14,392 bases of DNA from contig HF991309.1 in the NCBI GenBank assembly GCA_000431515.1, positions 1 through 14,392 of the forward strand. The letters run 5' to 3'. The stretch is from Clostridium sp. CAG:632. GTDB taxonomy: Bacteria; Bacillota; Clostridia; Lachnospirales; Lachnospiraceae. The notes under the pieces were generated by a model, which did no database searches, had not been told where the DNA came from, and saw nothing but the letters and a program-made list of their open reading frames with translations. The position numbers and the translations under genes are program-made. Below, piece after piece: positions 1-8,031 of this stretch (its first letter is position 1; each line of letters begins with the position of its first letter).

Positions 1-56
1 AGTCGTGAGGATGTATGTTTTTATAGGGTATTTTATAAAAGTGAAGGAGAACGCAG

Positions 57-1274
57 ATGGAAGAAAAATTATTACATACTCCGGACGGAGTACGTGACAT
101 TTATGACAGCGAGTATAAGAGAAAGCGAAAGGTCATGAGTGAACTCCATCATGTGTTAGAGTTATATAGTTATCGGGACATTCAGACACCGACCTTTGAG
201 TATTTTGATATTTTCAGCAAGGAAAAAGGTTCGGCTCCATCTAATGAGATGTTTAAATTCTTTGATCGGGATAATAACACACTGGTATTAAGACCGGATA
301 TTACACCAAGTATTGCAAGATGTGTTGCAAAGTATTATGAGACAGAAGATCTGCCGATTCGTCTTTGTTATGAAGGCAATACCTTTACAAATAAGATCAG
401 TCATCAGGGTAAATTATGTGAAGTGACACAGGTTGGCGGAGAACTGGTGAATGATGACAGCTCGGCTGCAGACGCTGAAATTCTGGCAACTGTGGTTGAT
501 TGCATTCAGGCATCCGGACTTGAGGAATTTCAGGTGGAAGTCGGAGAGGTTGATTTCTTTAAGGGCGTGATCGAGGAAGCCGGGTTAAGTATGGAAGAAG
601 AGAGCCATATCCGGGCATATATTCAGAATAAGAATTTCTTTGGCCTGCAGGAATATGTAAAACAGTTGGATATTTCAGAACATTTGAAGCAGGTACTGGT
701 ATCGTTTGAACATCTTTTCGGAGGTGTAGATATGCTGGAGCAGGCACAGAAGCTGGTTCAGAACCGCCGCTCATTAGAAGCATTGGATCGTCTTCAGAAA
801 GTATATCAGGCATTGGCATTTTATCACTGTGAGGAGCATATCAGCTTTGATCTGAGCATGCTGAGTGATTTTAAATATTATACAGGAATCTTATTTAAGG
901 GTTATACTTACGGGACCGGTGCTGCAATTGTACGCGGAGGACGTTACAACGCGTTACTTCGTCAATACGGAAAAGAGGCTCCGGCGATTGGATTTGCGTT
1001 TGTGATAGATGAGCTGATGAATGCGATCAGCAGACAGAAGATAGAAGTCGTAATTGAGGAACAGGATATTGTGATCCTGTATCAGCGAGACTTTCAGCAG
1101 AAGGCAGTTGAACTCGGCACCACTATGCGAAAAGAAGGACGTAAGGTAGAACTGATCCGGATGTCGCAGAAGAAGACCCTGGACGAATATAAGGCATATG
1201 CAAAGAGAGAGCATTTTGAGACACTGATCTATCTGGATCAGGCAGGACAGCATACGTTTGAATGCAGGGAATAA
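57..1274 (+). CDS. hisZ: ATP phosphoribosyltransferase regulatory subunit HisZ
   Basis: HisZ is a catalytically dead histidyl-tRNA synthetase paralogue. It pairs with the short HisG to form the active, histidine-sensitive ATP phosphoribosyltransferase at the first step of histidine synthesis. The 405-residue protein keeps the class II synthetase fold: a motif-2-like LRPDITPS at residues 78-85 and a glycine-rich GGRYN at 294-298, followed by APAIGFAF. The start is an ATG with AAGGAG about seven bases upstream. The next gene encodes a 213-residue HisG without a regulatory domain, which is the form that requires HisZ. This neighbour is the main reason to call HisZ rather than HisS. The length also fits HisZ, which lacks the full anticodon-binding domain. 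The stop lies 16 bases before the hisG start. The 56 bases upstream are too short to judge the operon promoter or any T-box leader. Confidence 0.93.
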   Translation: MEEKLLHTPDGVRDIYDSEYKRKRKVMSELHHVLELYSYRDIQTPTFEYFDIFSKEKGSAPSNEMFKFFDRDNNTLVLRPDITPSIARCVAKYYETEDLPIRLCYEGNTFTNKISHQGKLCEVTQVGGELVNDDSSAADAEILATVVDCIQASGLEEFQVEVGEVDFFKGVIEEAGLSMEEESHIRAYIQNKNFFGLQEYVKQLDISEHLKQVLVSFEHLFGGVDMLEQAQKLVQNRRSLEALDRLQKVYQALAFYHCEEHISFDLSMLSDFKYYTGILFKGYTYGTGAAIVRGGRYNALLRQYGKEAPAIGFAFVIDELMNAISRQKIEVVIEEQDIVILYQRDFQQKAVELGTTMRKEGRKVELIRMSQKKTLDEYKAYAKREHFETLIYLDQAGQHTFECRE

Positions 1275-1290
1275 GCTGGAGGATAAAAGA

Positions 1291-1932
1291 ATGAGATATT
1301 TAACATTTGCTCTTGCAAAAGGGCGTCTGGCAAAGCAGACATTGGGATTACTGGAGCAGGTCGGTATTACTTGTGAGGAAATGAAAGATCCGGATACCCG
1401 GAAACTATTATTTGTAAATGAAGATCTGAAGGTGAAGTTTTTTTTGGCAAAGGCCTCGGATGTGCCGACCTATGTAGAATACGGTGCAGCAGATATCGGT
1501 GTGGTAGGAAAAGATACCATTCTGGAGGAAGGCAGAAACCTGTATGAGGTTATGGATCTGAACCTTGGAAAGTGCAGAATGTGTGTGTGCGGACCGGCTT
1601 CCGCAAAGGAGCTGTTGAAAAAGAATGAGATTATCCGTGTAGCAACCAAATATCCGAACATTGCAAAGGATTATTTCCACAGCCAGAAGAATCAGACCGT
1701 AGAGATCGTAAAATTAAACGGTTCGGTAGAACTGGCACCGATTGTCGGCTTGTCAGAAGTGATCGTAGATATTGTAGAGACCGGAACTACGCTTCGGGAA
1801 AACGGTCTGGAGGTACTGGAAGAAATCTGTCCGTTGTCAGCCAGAATCGTTGTGAATCAGGTAAGCCTGAAGATGGAACACCAGAGAATCCGGACGCTTT
1901 TAAATGATTTGAATGAATTGATTTCAAAATAA
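1291..1932 (+). CDS. hisG: ATP phosphoribosyltransferase catalytic subunit, short form
   Basis: HisG condenses ATP with PRPP to give phosphoribosyl-ATP, the committed step of histidine biosynthesis. The 213-residue product shows the N-terminal FALAKGRLAKQT, a GAADIGVVGKD segment, and the PRPP-binding stretch VDIVETGTTLREN around residues 159-171. It ends right after the catalytic domain, without the ACT-like C-terminal regulatory domain of long HisG. It is therefore the short form that works as a hetero-octamer with HisZ, encoded just upstream. An in-frame ATG at 1258 would overlap hisZ and add 11 residues unlike the family. The ATG at 1291 is preferred because GGAGG sits eight bases upstream and the protein then begins in the family-typical way. 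Confidence 0.96.
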   Translation: MRYLTFALAKGRLAKQTLGLLEQVGITCEEMKDPDTRKLLFVNEDLKVKFFLAKASDVPTYVEYGAADIGVVGKDTILEEGRNLYEVMDLNLGKCRMCVCGPASAKELLKKNEIIRVATKYPNIAKDYFHSQKNQTVEIVKLNGSVELAPIVGLSEVIVDIVETGTTLRENGLEVLEEICPLSARIVVNQVSLKMEHQRIRTLLNDLNELISK

Positions 1933-1957
1933 AGCAGAATTGCTTAGGAGGCAGAAG

Positions 1958-3253
1958 ATGCGTAAGGTAAAACTGACAGAAGAAACAAAGAAAAATATTT
2001 TAAATGATTTATTAAAAAGGAGCCCGAATAATTACGGAAACTATGCAGAGACCGTACAGGCCATCGTAGACGATGTGGCAAAGAACGGAGATCAGGCAGT
2101 ATTAGCTTATACGGAGAAGTTTGATCATGCAGTACTGACACCGGAAACGATGCAGGTAACGAAGGAAGAGATTGAGGCAGCGTACAGGGAAGTGCCTGCA
2201 GATCTGTTAAATGTAATCCGGAAAGCATTAGTAAATATCCGGGAATATCATGAGAAACAGAAACAGTATAGCTGGTTTGATTCTAAACCAAACGGAACCA
2301 TTCTCGGTCAGAAGGTAACTGCCTTAAGCAAGGTCGGTGTGTATGTACCGGGCGGTAAAGCAGTTTATCCGTCTTCGGTTCTGATGAATATTGTCCCGGC
2401 GAAGGTGGCAGGTGTCGGAAGCATTGTGATGACAACTCCTTGCAATGCAGAAGGTAAAGTATGTGCAACCACATTGGTAGCAGCCTGTGAAGCGGGCGTT
2501 GATGAAATTTATAAGGTCGGCGGCGCACAGGCAATTGCAGCGCTGGCTTACGGAACCACAACCATACCGCGGGTAGATAAGATCGTAGGACCCGGCAATA
2601 TTTTTGTGGCACTGGCGAAGAAAGCAGTAAACGGATTTGTGGGAATTGATTCTATCGCAGGTCCGAGTGAGATTCTGGTGCTTGCAGATGAGACGGCCAA
2701 TCCGAGATATGTTGCCGCAGATTTACTGTCGCAGGCAGAACATGATGAGCTGGCAAGTGCGATCCTGGTAACCACCAGTGAAGCTCTTGCAGATCAGGTA
2801 TCTGTAGAAGTTGATCGGTTTGTAAAGGAATTATCCAGAAAGGACATTATTACCAAGTCTCTGGAGAATTTCGGATATATGCTTGTGGCTGATTCTATGG
2901 AGGATGCACTGGATGCAGTGAATCAGATTGCTTCTGAGCATCTGGAGATTGTGACGAAGAATCCATTTGAGGTAATGACGAAGGTCCAGAACGCGGGTGC
3001 TATCTTCATGGGTGAGTATAGCTCTGAACCGCTGGGTGATTACTTTGCGGGACCGAACCACGTATTACCGACAAACGGAACCGCAAAGTTCTTTTCGCCG
3101 CTGGGAGTTGATGACTTTATTAAAAAATCGAGCATCATATATTATTCAAGAGAAGCTCTGGAACCGATTCATAAAGATATTATCGCATTTGCAGAATCTG
3201 AACAGCTGACAGCGCATGCCAATTCTATCCGGGTCAGATTTGACGGAAAGTAA
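1958..3253 (+). CDS. hisD: Histidinol dehydrogenase
   Basis: HisD is a zinc enzyme that oxidises L-histidinol to L-histidine in two NAD-dependent steps, the end of the pathway. The 431-residue length is standard. Visible signatures are KIVGPGN, the family block GIDSIAGPSEILVLAD, zinc ligands Q259 and H262 in SQAEHD, the catalytic pair E327-H328 in SEHLEI, a zinc-ligand aspartate at D361 in GDYFAGPNHVLPT, and H420 in TAHANSIRVR. All key residues are present, at or within one position of Escherichia coli numbering, so the enzyme should be active. The start is the ATG at 1958, with TAGGAGG just upstream. An alternative ATG at 1940 lies before that ribosome binding site and is rejected. The gene begins 25 bases after hisG, consistent with one operon. 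Confidence 0.97.
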   Translation: MRKVKLTEETKKNILNDLLKRSPNNYGNYAETVQAIVDDVAKNGDQAVLAYTEKFDHAVLTPETMQVTKEEIEAAYREVPADLLNVIRKALVNIREYHEKQKQYSWFDSKPNGTILGQKVTALSKVGVYVPGGKAVYPSSVLMNIVPAKVAGVGSIVMTTPCNAEGKVCATTLVAACEAGVDEIYKVGGAQAIAALAYGTTTIPRVDKIVGPGNIFVALAKKAVNGFVGIDSIAGPSEILVLADETANPRYVAADLLSQAEHDELASAILVTTSEALADQVSVEVDRFVKELSRKDIITKSLENFGYMLVADSMEDALDAVNQIASEHLEIVTKNPFEVMTKVQNAGAIFMGEYSSEPLGDYFAGPNHVLPTNGTAKFFSPLGVDDFIKKSSIIYYSREALEPIHKDIIAFAESEQLTAHANSIRVRFDGK

Positions 3254-3303
3254 AGGTCGTAGATAAGAGATTGGTGAAAGGGTTAGGATAAAGGAGGAGA
3301 CAG

Positions 3304-3894
3304 ATGGCAAGTCGGAAATCTTCTGTGAGCAGAAAGACAAATGAGACAGATATAAAGATTGACTTTAATATGGACGGGACCGGTGCGACAACTATCGACA
3401 CCGGAATCGGATTTTTTGATCATATGCTGAATAGCTTTGCACGGCATGGATTGTTTGATCTGAATGTGTCTGTAAAGGGAGATTTGTATGTGGATTCCCA
3501 CCACACGATCGAGGATACCGGAATTGCACTCGGTATGGCGATTCGGAAAGCACTGGGAGATAAGAAAGGAATCAAACGCTATGGTTCCGTTATGCTTCCG
3601 ATGGATGAAACTCTGGTGCTGTGTGCCATTGATTTGAGCGGACGTCCATACCTGGTATTTGATGAGACTTTTACAGTAGACCAGGTGGGATATTTTGATA
3701 CAGAGATGGTACGGGAATTCTTCTATGCAATCTCTTATGCAGCAGGAATGAATCTTCATATTAAGGAAATTCATGGCAGCAACAATCATCATATTATAGA
3801 AGCTACATTCAAGGCATTTGCAAAGGCTCTGGATGAAGCGTCTTCATACGATATCCGTATCACGGATGTATTATCTACTAAGGGTACAATATAG
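3304..3894 (+). CDS. hisB: Imidazoleglycerol-phosphate dehydratase (monofunctional)
   Basis: HisB dehydrates imidazole glycerol phosphate to imidazole acetol phosphate with a di-manganese centre. The 196-residue protein is the dehydratase alone, without the N-terminal histidinol-phosphatase domain fused in enterobacteria. The two metal-binding repeats are clear: DHM at 39-41 and DSHHTIED at 64-71, then the matching second-half block GSNNHHIIEATFK, with H162, H163 and E166. FFDHML and PMDE are also typical. AGGAGG lies about five bases before the ATG. A 50-base gap separates it from hisD and a 9-base gap separates it from the next gene, so all appear to share one transcript. Confidence 0.96.
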   Translation: MASRKSSVSRKTNETDIKIDFNMDGTGATTIDTGIGFFDHMLNSFARHGLFDLNVSVKGDLYVDSHHTIEDTGIALGMAIRKALGDKKGIKRYGSVMLPMDETLVLCAIDLSGRPYLVFDETFTVDQVGYFDTEMVREFFYAISYAAGMNLHIKEIHGSNNHHIIEATFKAFAKALDEASSYDIRITDVLSTKGTI

Positions 3895-3903
3895 GAGGCT
3901 GTT

Positions 3904-5145
3904 ATGAATTATATAAAGATAATTGCTATGATAGATCAGGCAAACGCAGTAGAAAGTGCGAAAGCACTGGAACATGCCGGTGTGGATGAACTGCATTTTG
4001 TATATGAGAGTGAGCAGAATTTGGAGACAATTAAGGAAATTTCCAGAAACGTGGATATTCCGATCAGTGTCAGAATGTCTCCGGAACGGTTTGAAGATGT
4101 TAAAAAGGTGCTCTATGCCGGAGCGGCCGGTGTGTGCCTGATGACAGAAAAGGAAGAAGTTATTAAGGAAGTGGTCGGAAGGTTTGGAGCAGATAAGATT
4201 TCCGGAATGCTGAATGGCTACTATGTAAAGAATCTGAAGCAATATGCATCACAGATGGCGGCACATGGATATGGAGAGATTTATCTGGCGATTGACGGAG
4301 AAATCGGTGAAAACCTTGATCTGATAAAAGAAATCTGCGAACAGGATCAGCTGCCGGTTATGGTTCATGTTCCGGATGGTATGGAAGATTATCAGTTCCT
4401 TGGAAATTTCGTGAAAGCATCCGGAGTAGAGGGTGTGATTGTTTCAGCAGAAACCGGCGGACATGCCAAGGAGCTGAAACAGGCATTTATTCAGAATGGA
4501 TTACAGGTAAATACATTTGTATCGGCCATTCCGTTTTCAGAGTTTAAGCTGAACTCAGATGGAATGATTCCGGTAGTGGTTCAGGATTATAAGACAAATG
4601 AAGTTCTGATGGTTGCTTATATGAATGAGGAGGCTTTCCGGAAAACGATTGAGACCGGGAAGATGACATATTTCAGTCGCAGCAGACAGCAGCTGTGGCT
4701 AAAGGGTGAGACATCCGGACATTATCAGTATGTCAAATCCCTGAGTCTGGATTGTGATAATGATACAATTCTGGCAAAGGTAGAGCAGATCGGAGCCGCT
4801 TGTCATACAGGAAGTTATTCCTGCTTCTTTAAAAACCTGGTTAAGAAGGATTATAATGATGAGAATCCGTTAACAATTTTAAAAGAAGATTATGATGTGA
4901 TCGCAGAAAGGAAGGAGAATCCGAAGGAAGGCTCTTATACGAATTACCTTTTTGACAAGGGAATCGATAAGATTCTGAAAAAGGTCGGCGAAGAAGCAAC
5001 CGAGATGGTGATCGCAGCAAAAAATCCGGATGCAGAGGAACTGAAATATGAGATTTCAGATTTTTTATATCATATGATGGTACTTATGGTAGAAAAAGGA
5101 CTGACATGGGAAGATATCACCAGAGAGCTGGTGGAGCGCAGATAG
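3904..5145 (+). CDS. hisIE: HisF/HisA-like degenerate barrel fused to HisI-HisE (PR-AMP cyclohydrolase / PR-ATP pyrophosphohydrolase)
   Basis: This 413-residue protein has three parts. Residues about 215-315 are HisI, which opens the phosphoribosyl-AMP ring. It shows SRSRQQLWLKGETSGH, the zinc-site DCDND and ACHTGSYSCF (C300, H301). Residues about 323-413 are HisE, which releases pyrophosphate from phosphoribosyl-ATP. It shows ERKENP, SYTNYLF, KVGEEATEMV (E363, E364, E367) and a DFLYHMMVLM helix. Residues 1-205 resemble a HisF/HisA TIM barrel: IIAMID keeps the first catalytic aspartate (D11) and the strand-helix rhythm follows, ending ELKQAFIQNGLQVN. However, the two glycine-rich phosphate-binding loops are replaced (SVRMSPE at 55-61, VHVPDG at 154-159). 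The second catalytic aspartate of HisF falls at LN 103-104. HisI and HisE look fully active, while the barrel probably is not a working cyclase. An AGGAGG-like site overlaps the end of hisB. Confidence 0.92.
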   Translation: MNYIKIIAMIDQANAVESAKALEHAGVDELHFVYESEQNLETIKEISRNVDIPISVRMSPERFEDVKKVLYAGAAGVCLMTEKEEVIKEVVGRFGADKISGMLNGYYVKNLKQYASQMAAHGYGEIYLAIDGEIGENLDLIKEICEQDQLPVMVHVPDGMEDYQFLGNFVKASGVEGVIVSAETGGHAKELKQAFIQNGLQVNTFVSAIPFSEFKLNSDGMIPVVVQDYKTNEVLMVAYMNEEAFRKTIETGKMTYFSRSRQQLWLKGETSGHYQYVKSLSLDCDNDTILAKVEQIGAACHTGSYSCFFKNLVKKDYNDENPLTILKEDYDVIAERKENPKEGSYTNYLFDKGIDKILKKVGEEATEMVIAAKNPDAEELKYEISDFLYHMMVLMVEKGLTWEDITRELVERR

Positions 5146-5170
5146 GACTGGAACACGTCAGGACGGATTC

Positions 5171-5179
5171 TGATATAAT
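5171..5179 (+). promoter_or_regulatory. Perfect extended -10 element (TGATATAAT)
   Basis: TG at 5171-5172, one spacer base, then TATAAT at 5174-5179 make a perfect extended -10 box. The best -35 candidate, TGGAAC at 5149-5154 with a 19-base spacer, is weak. Transcription would start near 5186, inside or just after the ribosome binding site of the microprotein gene. Such a promoter would therefore mainly serve alaS and the genes behind it, with a leader of roughly 200 bases. It may instead be chance A+T-rich sequence next to a ribosome binding site. Confidence 0.38.
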
Positions 5180-5193
5180 AGGAGGAATGCAGA

Positions 5194-5352
5194 ATGGAAG
5201 GTTTTGATTTATTTTTAACAGAGCTCGGACAGTATGGATTTAAGGCAATCGTATTATCACTGACCATTGTGGCGGCGGTATTTGCCGGTATAGGGATCCG
5301 TAAGATAGTAAATAAGAAAAAAGCAGAGAAAGAGGCATCTGTACAACAGTAG
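5194..5352 (+). CDS. Single-pass membrane microprotein, 52 residues, function unknown
   Basis: This is a short gene of 52 codons starting at ATG with GGAGGA eight bases upstream, a strong ribosome binding site at good spacing. The product has an acidic N-terminus (MEGFDLFLTEL), one hydrophobic segment at about residues 17-35 (AIVLSLTIVAAVFAGIGI), and a basic tail with R36, K37, a KKK run at 41-43 and EKEASVQQ. The charge pattern predicts the N-terminus outside and the C-terminus in the cytoplasm. It lies in the 237-base gap between hisIE and alaS, and its TAG ends 30 bases before the alaS GTG. I do not recognise the family and assign no function. The ribosome binding site, codon use and coherent membrane topology support a real protein. 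Comparison with related genomes would decide it. Confidence 0.72.
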   Translation: MEGFDLFLTELGQYGFKAIVLSLTIVAAVFAGIGIRKIVNKKKAEKEASVQQ

Positions 5353-5382
5353 ATGCAATTGCAGGTTCAGGAGGATAAAACC

Positions 5383-8022
5383 GTGAAAAGCTATGGTGTA
5401 AACGAATTAAGAAAAATGTTTTTGGAGTTCTTTGAGAGTAAGGGGCATTTAAAGATGAAGAGCTTCTCATTGATTCCGCATAATGATAACAGTTTGCTGT
5501 TGATCAATTCCGGTATGGCACCGTTAAAGCCATATTTTACAGGACAGGAGATCCCGCCGAGAAGAAGAGTGACTACATGTCAGAAGTGTATCCGTACCGG
5601 TGATATCGAGAATGTTGGTAAAACAGCCAGACATGGTACATTCTTTGAGATGCTCGGTAATTTCTCGTTTGGAGATTATTTTAAGAATGAAGCTATTGAA
5701 TGGTCCTGGGAATTCTTAACACAGGTTGTCGGAATTGATGAAAATCGTTTATATCCGTCTATCTATCAGGATGATGATGAGGCATTTGAGATCTGGCATA
5801 AGAAGATCGGTATTCCGGAGGACCGGATTTTCCGTTTCGGAAAGGAAGATAACTTCTGGGAGCATGGTGCAGGTCCTTGCGGTCCATGTTCAGAAATCTA
5901 TTATGATCGTGGTGAGAAGTATGGTTGCGGAAAACCCGGCTGTACCGTAGGCTGCGATTGTGACCGTTATATGGAAGTATGGAATAACGTATTTACCCAG
6001 TTCGAGAATGACGGAAACGGTAATTATACAGAACTGATCCAGAAGAACATTGATACCGGTATGGGACTGGAGCGACTGGCAGTAGTTGTTCAGGATGTGG
6101 ATTCTATTTTTGATGTAGATACCCTGCAGGCATTGAGAAACAAGGTATGTGAATTTGCCGGAGTTTCGTATAAGGAAGACGAAGCAAAGGATGTATCCAT
6201 TCGTTTGATCACGGATCATATCCGTTCGGCAACATTTATGATTTCCGATGGTATCATGCCGACCAATGAGGGCAGAGGCTACGTGCTTCGTCGTCTGATC
6301 CGTCGTGCGGCACGCCACGGCAGATTGCTCGGTATTGACGGAACCTTCCTTGCTAAATTATCCGAGACCGTAATTGAAGGATCTAAGGACGGATATCCGG
6401 AACTGGATGAAAAACGGGAATTTATCTTCAATGTATTACAGCAGGAAGAAGCAAAGTTTAACAAGACCATTGATCAGGGCTTATCAATCCTTGCATCCAT
6501 GGAAGAGGAACTTGCTGCAAAAAATGCAAAGGTACTGGTTGGTGCAGATGCATTTAAGCTTTATGACACATACGGATTTCCATTGGATCTGACTAAGGAG
6601 ATTCTGGAAGAAAAAGGCTATGAGGTAGATGAAGAAGGCTTTAAGGCTGCCATGGATGAACAGCGGAAGGCTGCCAGAGAAGCAAGAAAGACCACAAACT
6701 ATATGGGTGCAGATGCTACCGTATATGATGAGATCGATCCGGCTATTACATCTGAATTTATCGGGTATGACCGTTTAACCGCAGAGTCACGGGTTACCGT
6801 ACTGACAACCGATACAGAAATTACAGAAGCAATCGTTGACGGACAGCACGGAACCGTGATCGTAGAGCAGACACCGTTCTATGCAACTATGGGTGGTCAG
6901 GAAGGTGATACCGGTATCATTTCCACTGCAGATGGTGAATTCAAGGTAGAAGAAACTATCAAGCTGAAAGGTGGAAAAATCGGTCATGTCGGTACTATGA
7001 CCAGAGGTATGTTAAAGACCGGCGATACAGTTACACTTCAGGTATGTACCAAAGGAAGAGCAGATACCTGTAAGAACCACAGTGCAACCCATCTGTTACA
7101 GAAGGCATTGAAGACTGTACTTGGTTCACATGTAGAACAGAAAGGTTCTCTGGTTACTCCGGACCGGTTAAGATTTGACTTTGCGCATTTTTCACCGATG
7201 ACCCAGGAGGAAATCGAGCAGGTAGAGAAGATTGTAAATGATGAGATTCAGGCAGCACTTCCGGTTGTAACCAAGGTTATGCCGATTGAAGAAGCAAAGA
7301 AGACAGGAGCAATGGCACTGTTTGGTGAGAAGTACAGCGATAATGTACGTGTTGTATCCATGGGTGATTTTTCTATCGAGCTTTGCGGTGGTACGCATGT
7401 AGCAAATACCGGCAACATTATGACATTTAAAATCTTGTCAGAGGCAGGTGTTGCAGCCGGTGTTCGAAGAATTGAAGCACTGACCGGCGAAGGTGTATTT
7501 AAGTATTATAAGAAACTGGAGCAGGAGTTAAATGAGGCTGCACAGATAGTGAAGGCAACTCCGGCAACCTTAACAGAAAAGCTGAATCATCTGATGACAG
7601 AAATCAAGGATCTGACCAGTGAGAATGAGTCATTGAAGAGTAAGCTGGCAAAGGATTCTCTCGGTGATGTGGCAAGTCAGGTAACAGAGATTCAGGGAAT
7701 CAAGTTCCTGGCAACTGCAGTAGAAGACGTTGATATGAACGGTCTGCGGGATCTGGGAGATCAATTAAAGACGCAGTTAGGTGAAGGCGTTGTAGTACTG
7801 GCATCCGCAAAGGATGGCAAGGTGAACCTGATCGTGATGGCAACGGATCAGGCAATGAAGCAGGGCGCACATGCCGGTAATCTGATCAAGGCAATTGCCC
7901 CATGTGTAGGCGGTGGCGGCGGTGGCCGCCCGAACATGGCTCAGGCCGGTGGTAAGAATCCTTCCGGCATTCAAGAAGCACTTGCCAAAGCAAAGGAAGT
8001 ATTAACAGAGCAGTTGAATTAA
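5383..8022 (+). CDS. alaS: Alanine--tRNA ligase
   Basis: AlaS charges tRNA-Ala with alanine and clears mischarged Ser/Gly-tRNA-Ala. The 879-residue product has the full bacterial layout. The class II catalytic core at the N-terminus shows TARHGTFFEMLGNFSFGDYF, HGAGPCGPCSEIYYD and the motif 3 DTGMGLERL, plus a cysteine cluster GCDCDRY. The tRNA recognition region follows. The editing domain has zinc ligands H566 and H570 in HSATH, and C668 and H672 in CGGTH, each two positions from the E. coli residues. A C-terminal C-Ala domain has a GGGGGGRPNMAQAGG block. The start is taken as GTG at 5383, because AGGAGG lies eight bases upstream and the protein then begins VKSYGVNELRKMFLEFF, as the family does. 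The in-frame ATG at 5353 has no ribosome binding site. No alanine T-box leader is visible, although many Firmicutes alaS genes have one. Confidence 0.97.
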   Translation: MKSYGVNELRKMFLEFFESKGHLKMKSFSLIPHNDNSLLLINSGMAPLKPYFTGQEIPPRRRVTTCQKCIRTGDIENVGKTARHGTFFEMLGNFSFGDYFKNEAIEWSWEFLTQVVGIDENRLYPSIYQDDDEAFEIWHKKIGIPEDRIFRFGKEDNFWEHGAGPCGPCSEIYYDRGEKYGCGKPGCTVGCDCDRYMEVWNNVFTQFENDGNGNYTELIQKNIDTGMGLERLAVVVQDVDSIFDVDTLQALRNKVCEFAGVSYKEDEAKDVSIRLITDHIRSATFMISDGIMPTNEGRGYVLRRLIRRAARHGRLLGIDGTFLAKLSETVIEGSKDGYPELDEKREFIFNVLQQEEAKFNKTIDQGLSILASMEEELAAKNAKVLVGADAFKLYDTYGFPLDLTKEILEEKGYEVDEEGFKAAMDEQRKAAREARKTTNYMGADATVYDEIDPAITSEFIGYDRLTAESRVTVLTTDTEITEAIVDGQHGTVIVEQTPFYATMGGQEGDTGIISTADGEFKVEETIKLKGGKIGHVGTMTRGMLKTGDTVTLQVCTKGRADTCKNHSATHLLQKALKTVLGSHVEQKGSLVTPDRLRFDFAHFSPMTQEEIEQVEKIVNDEIQAALPVVTKVMPIEEAKKTGAMALFGEKYSDNVRVVSMGDFSIELCGGTHVANTGNIMTFKILSEAGVAAGVRRIEALTGEGVFKYYKKLEQELNEAAQIVKATPATLTEKLNHLMTEIKDLTSENESLKSKLAKDSLGDVASQVTEIQGIKFLATAVEDVDMNGLRDLGDQLKTQLGEGVVVLASAKDGKVNLIVMATDQAMKQGAHAGNLIKAIAPCVGGGGGGRPNMAQAGGKNPSGIQEALAKAKEVLTEQLN

Positions 8023-8031
8023 GAGGAAATA

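Noticed and set aside
1..56. Possible his operon promoter (TATAAA at 34-39) or end of a T-box leader
   Set aside because: No acceptable -35 at the right spacing, and the window starts too close to judge a T-box.
57..1274. Histidyl-tRNA synthetase (HisS) as the identity of the first gene
   Set aside because: The adjacent HisG is the short form needing HisZ, the protein is short for HisS, and it stands at the head of a his biosynthesis operon.
3283..3792. 169-codon reverse-strand open frame over hisB
   Set aside because: It is antisense to a fully conserved hisB, is rich in Cys/His/Ser typical of shadow frames, and has no ribosome binding site.
5353..5382. ATG start for alaS 10 codons upstream of the GTG
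   Set aside because: It follows the microprotein stop codon with no ribosome binding site, and the extra residues contain the AGGAGG that serves the GTG at 5383.
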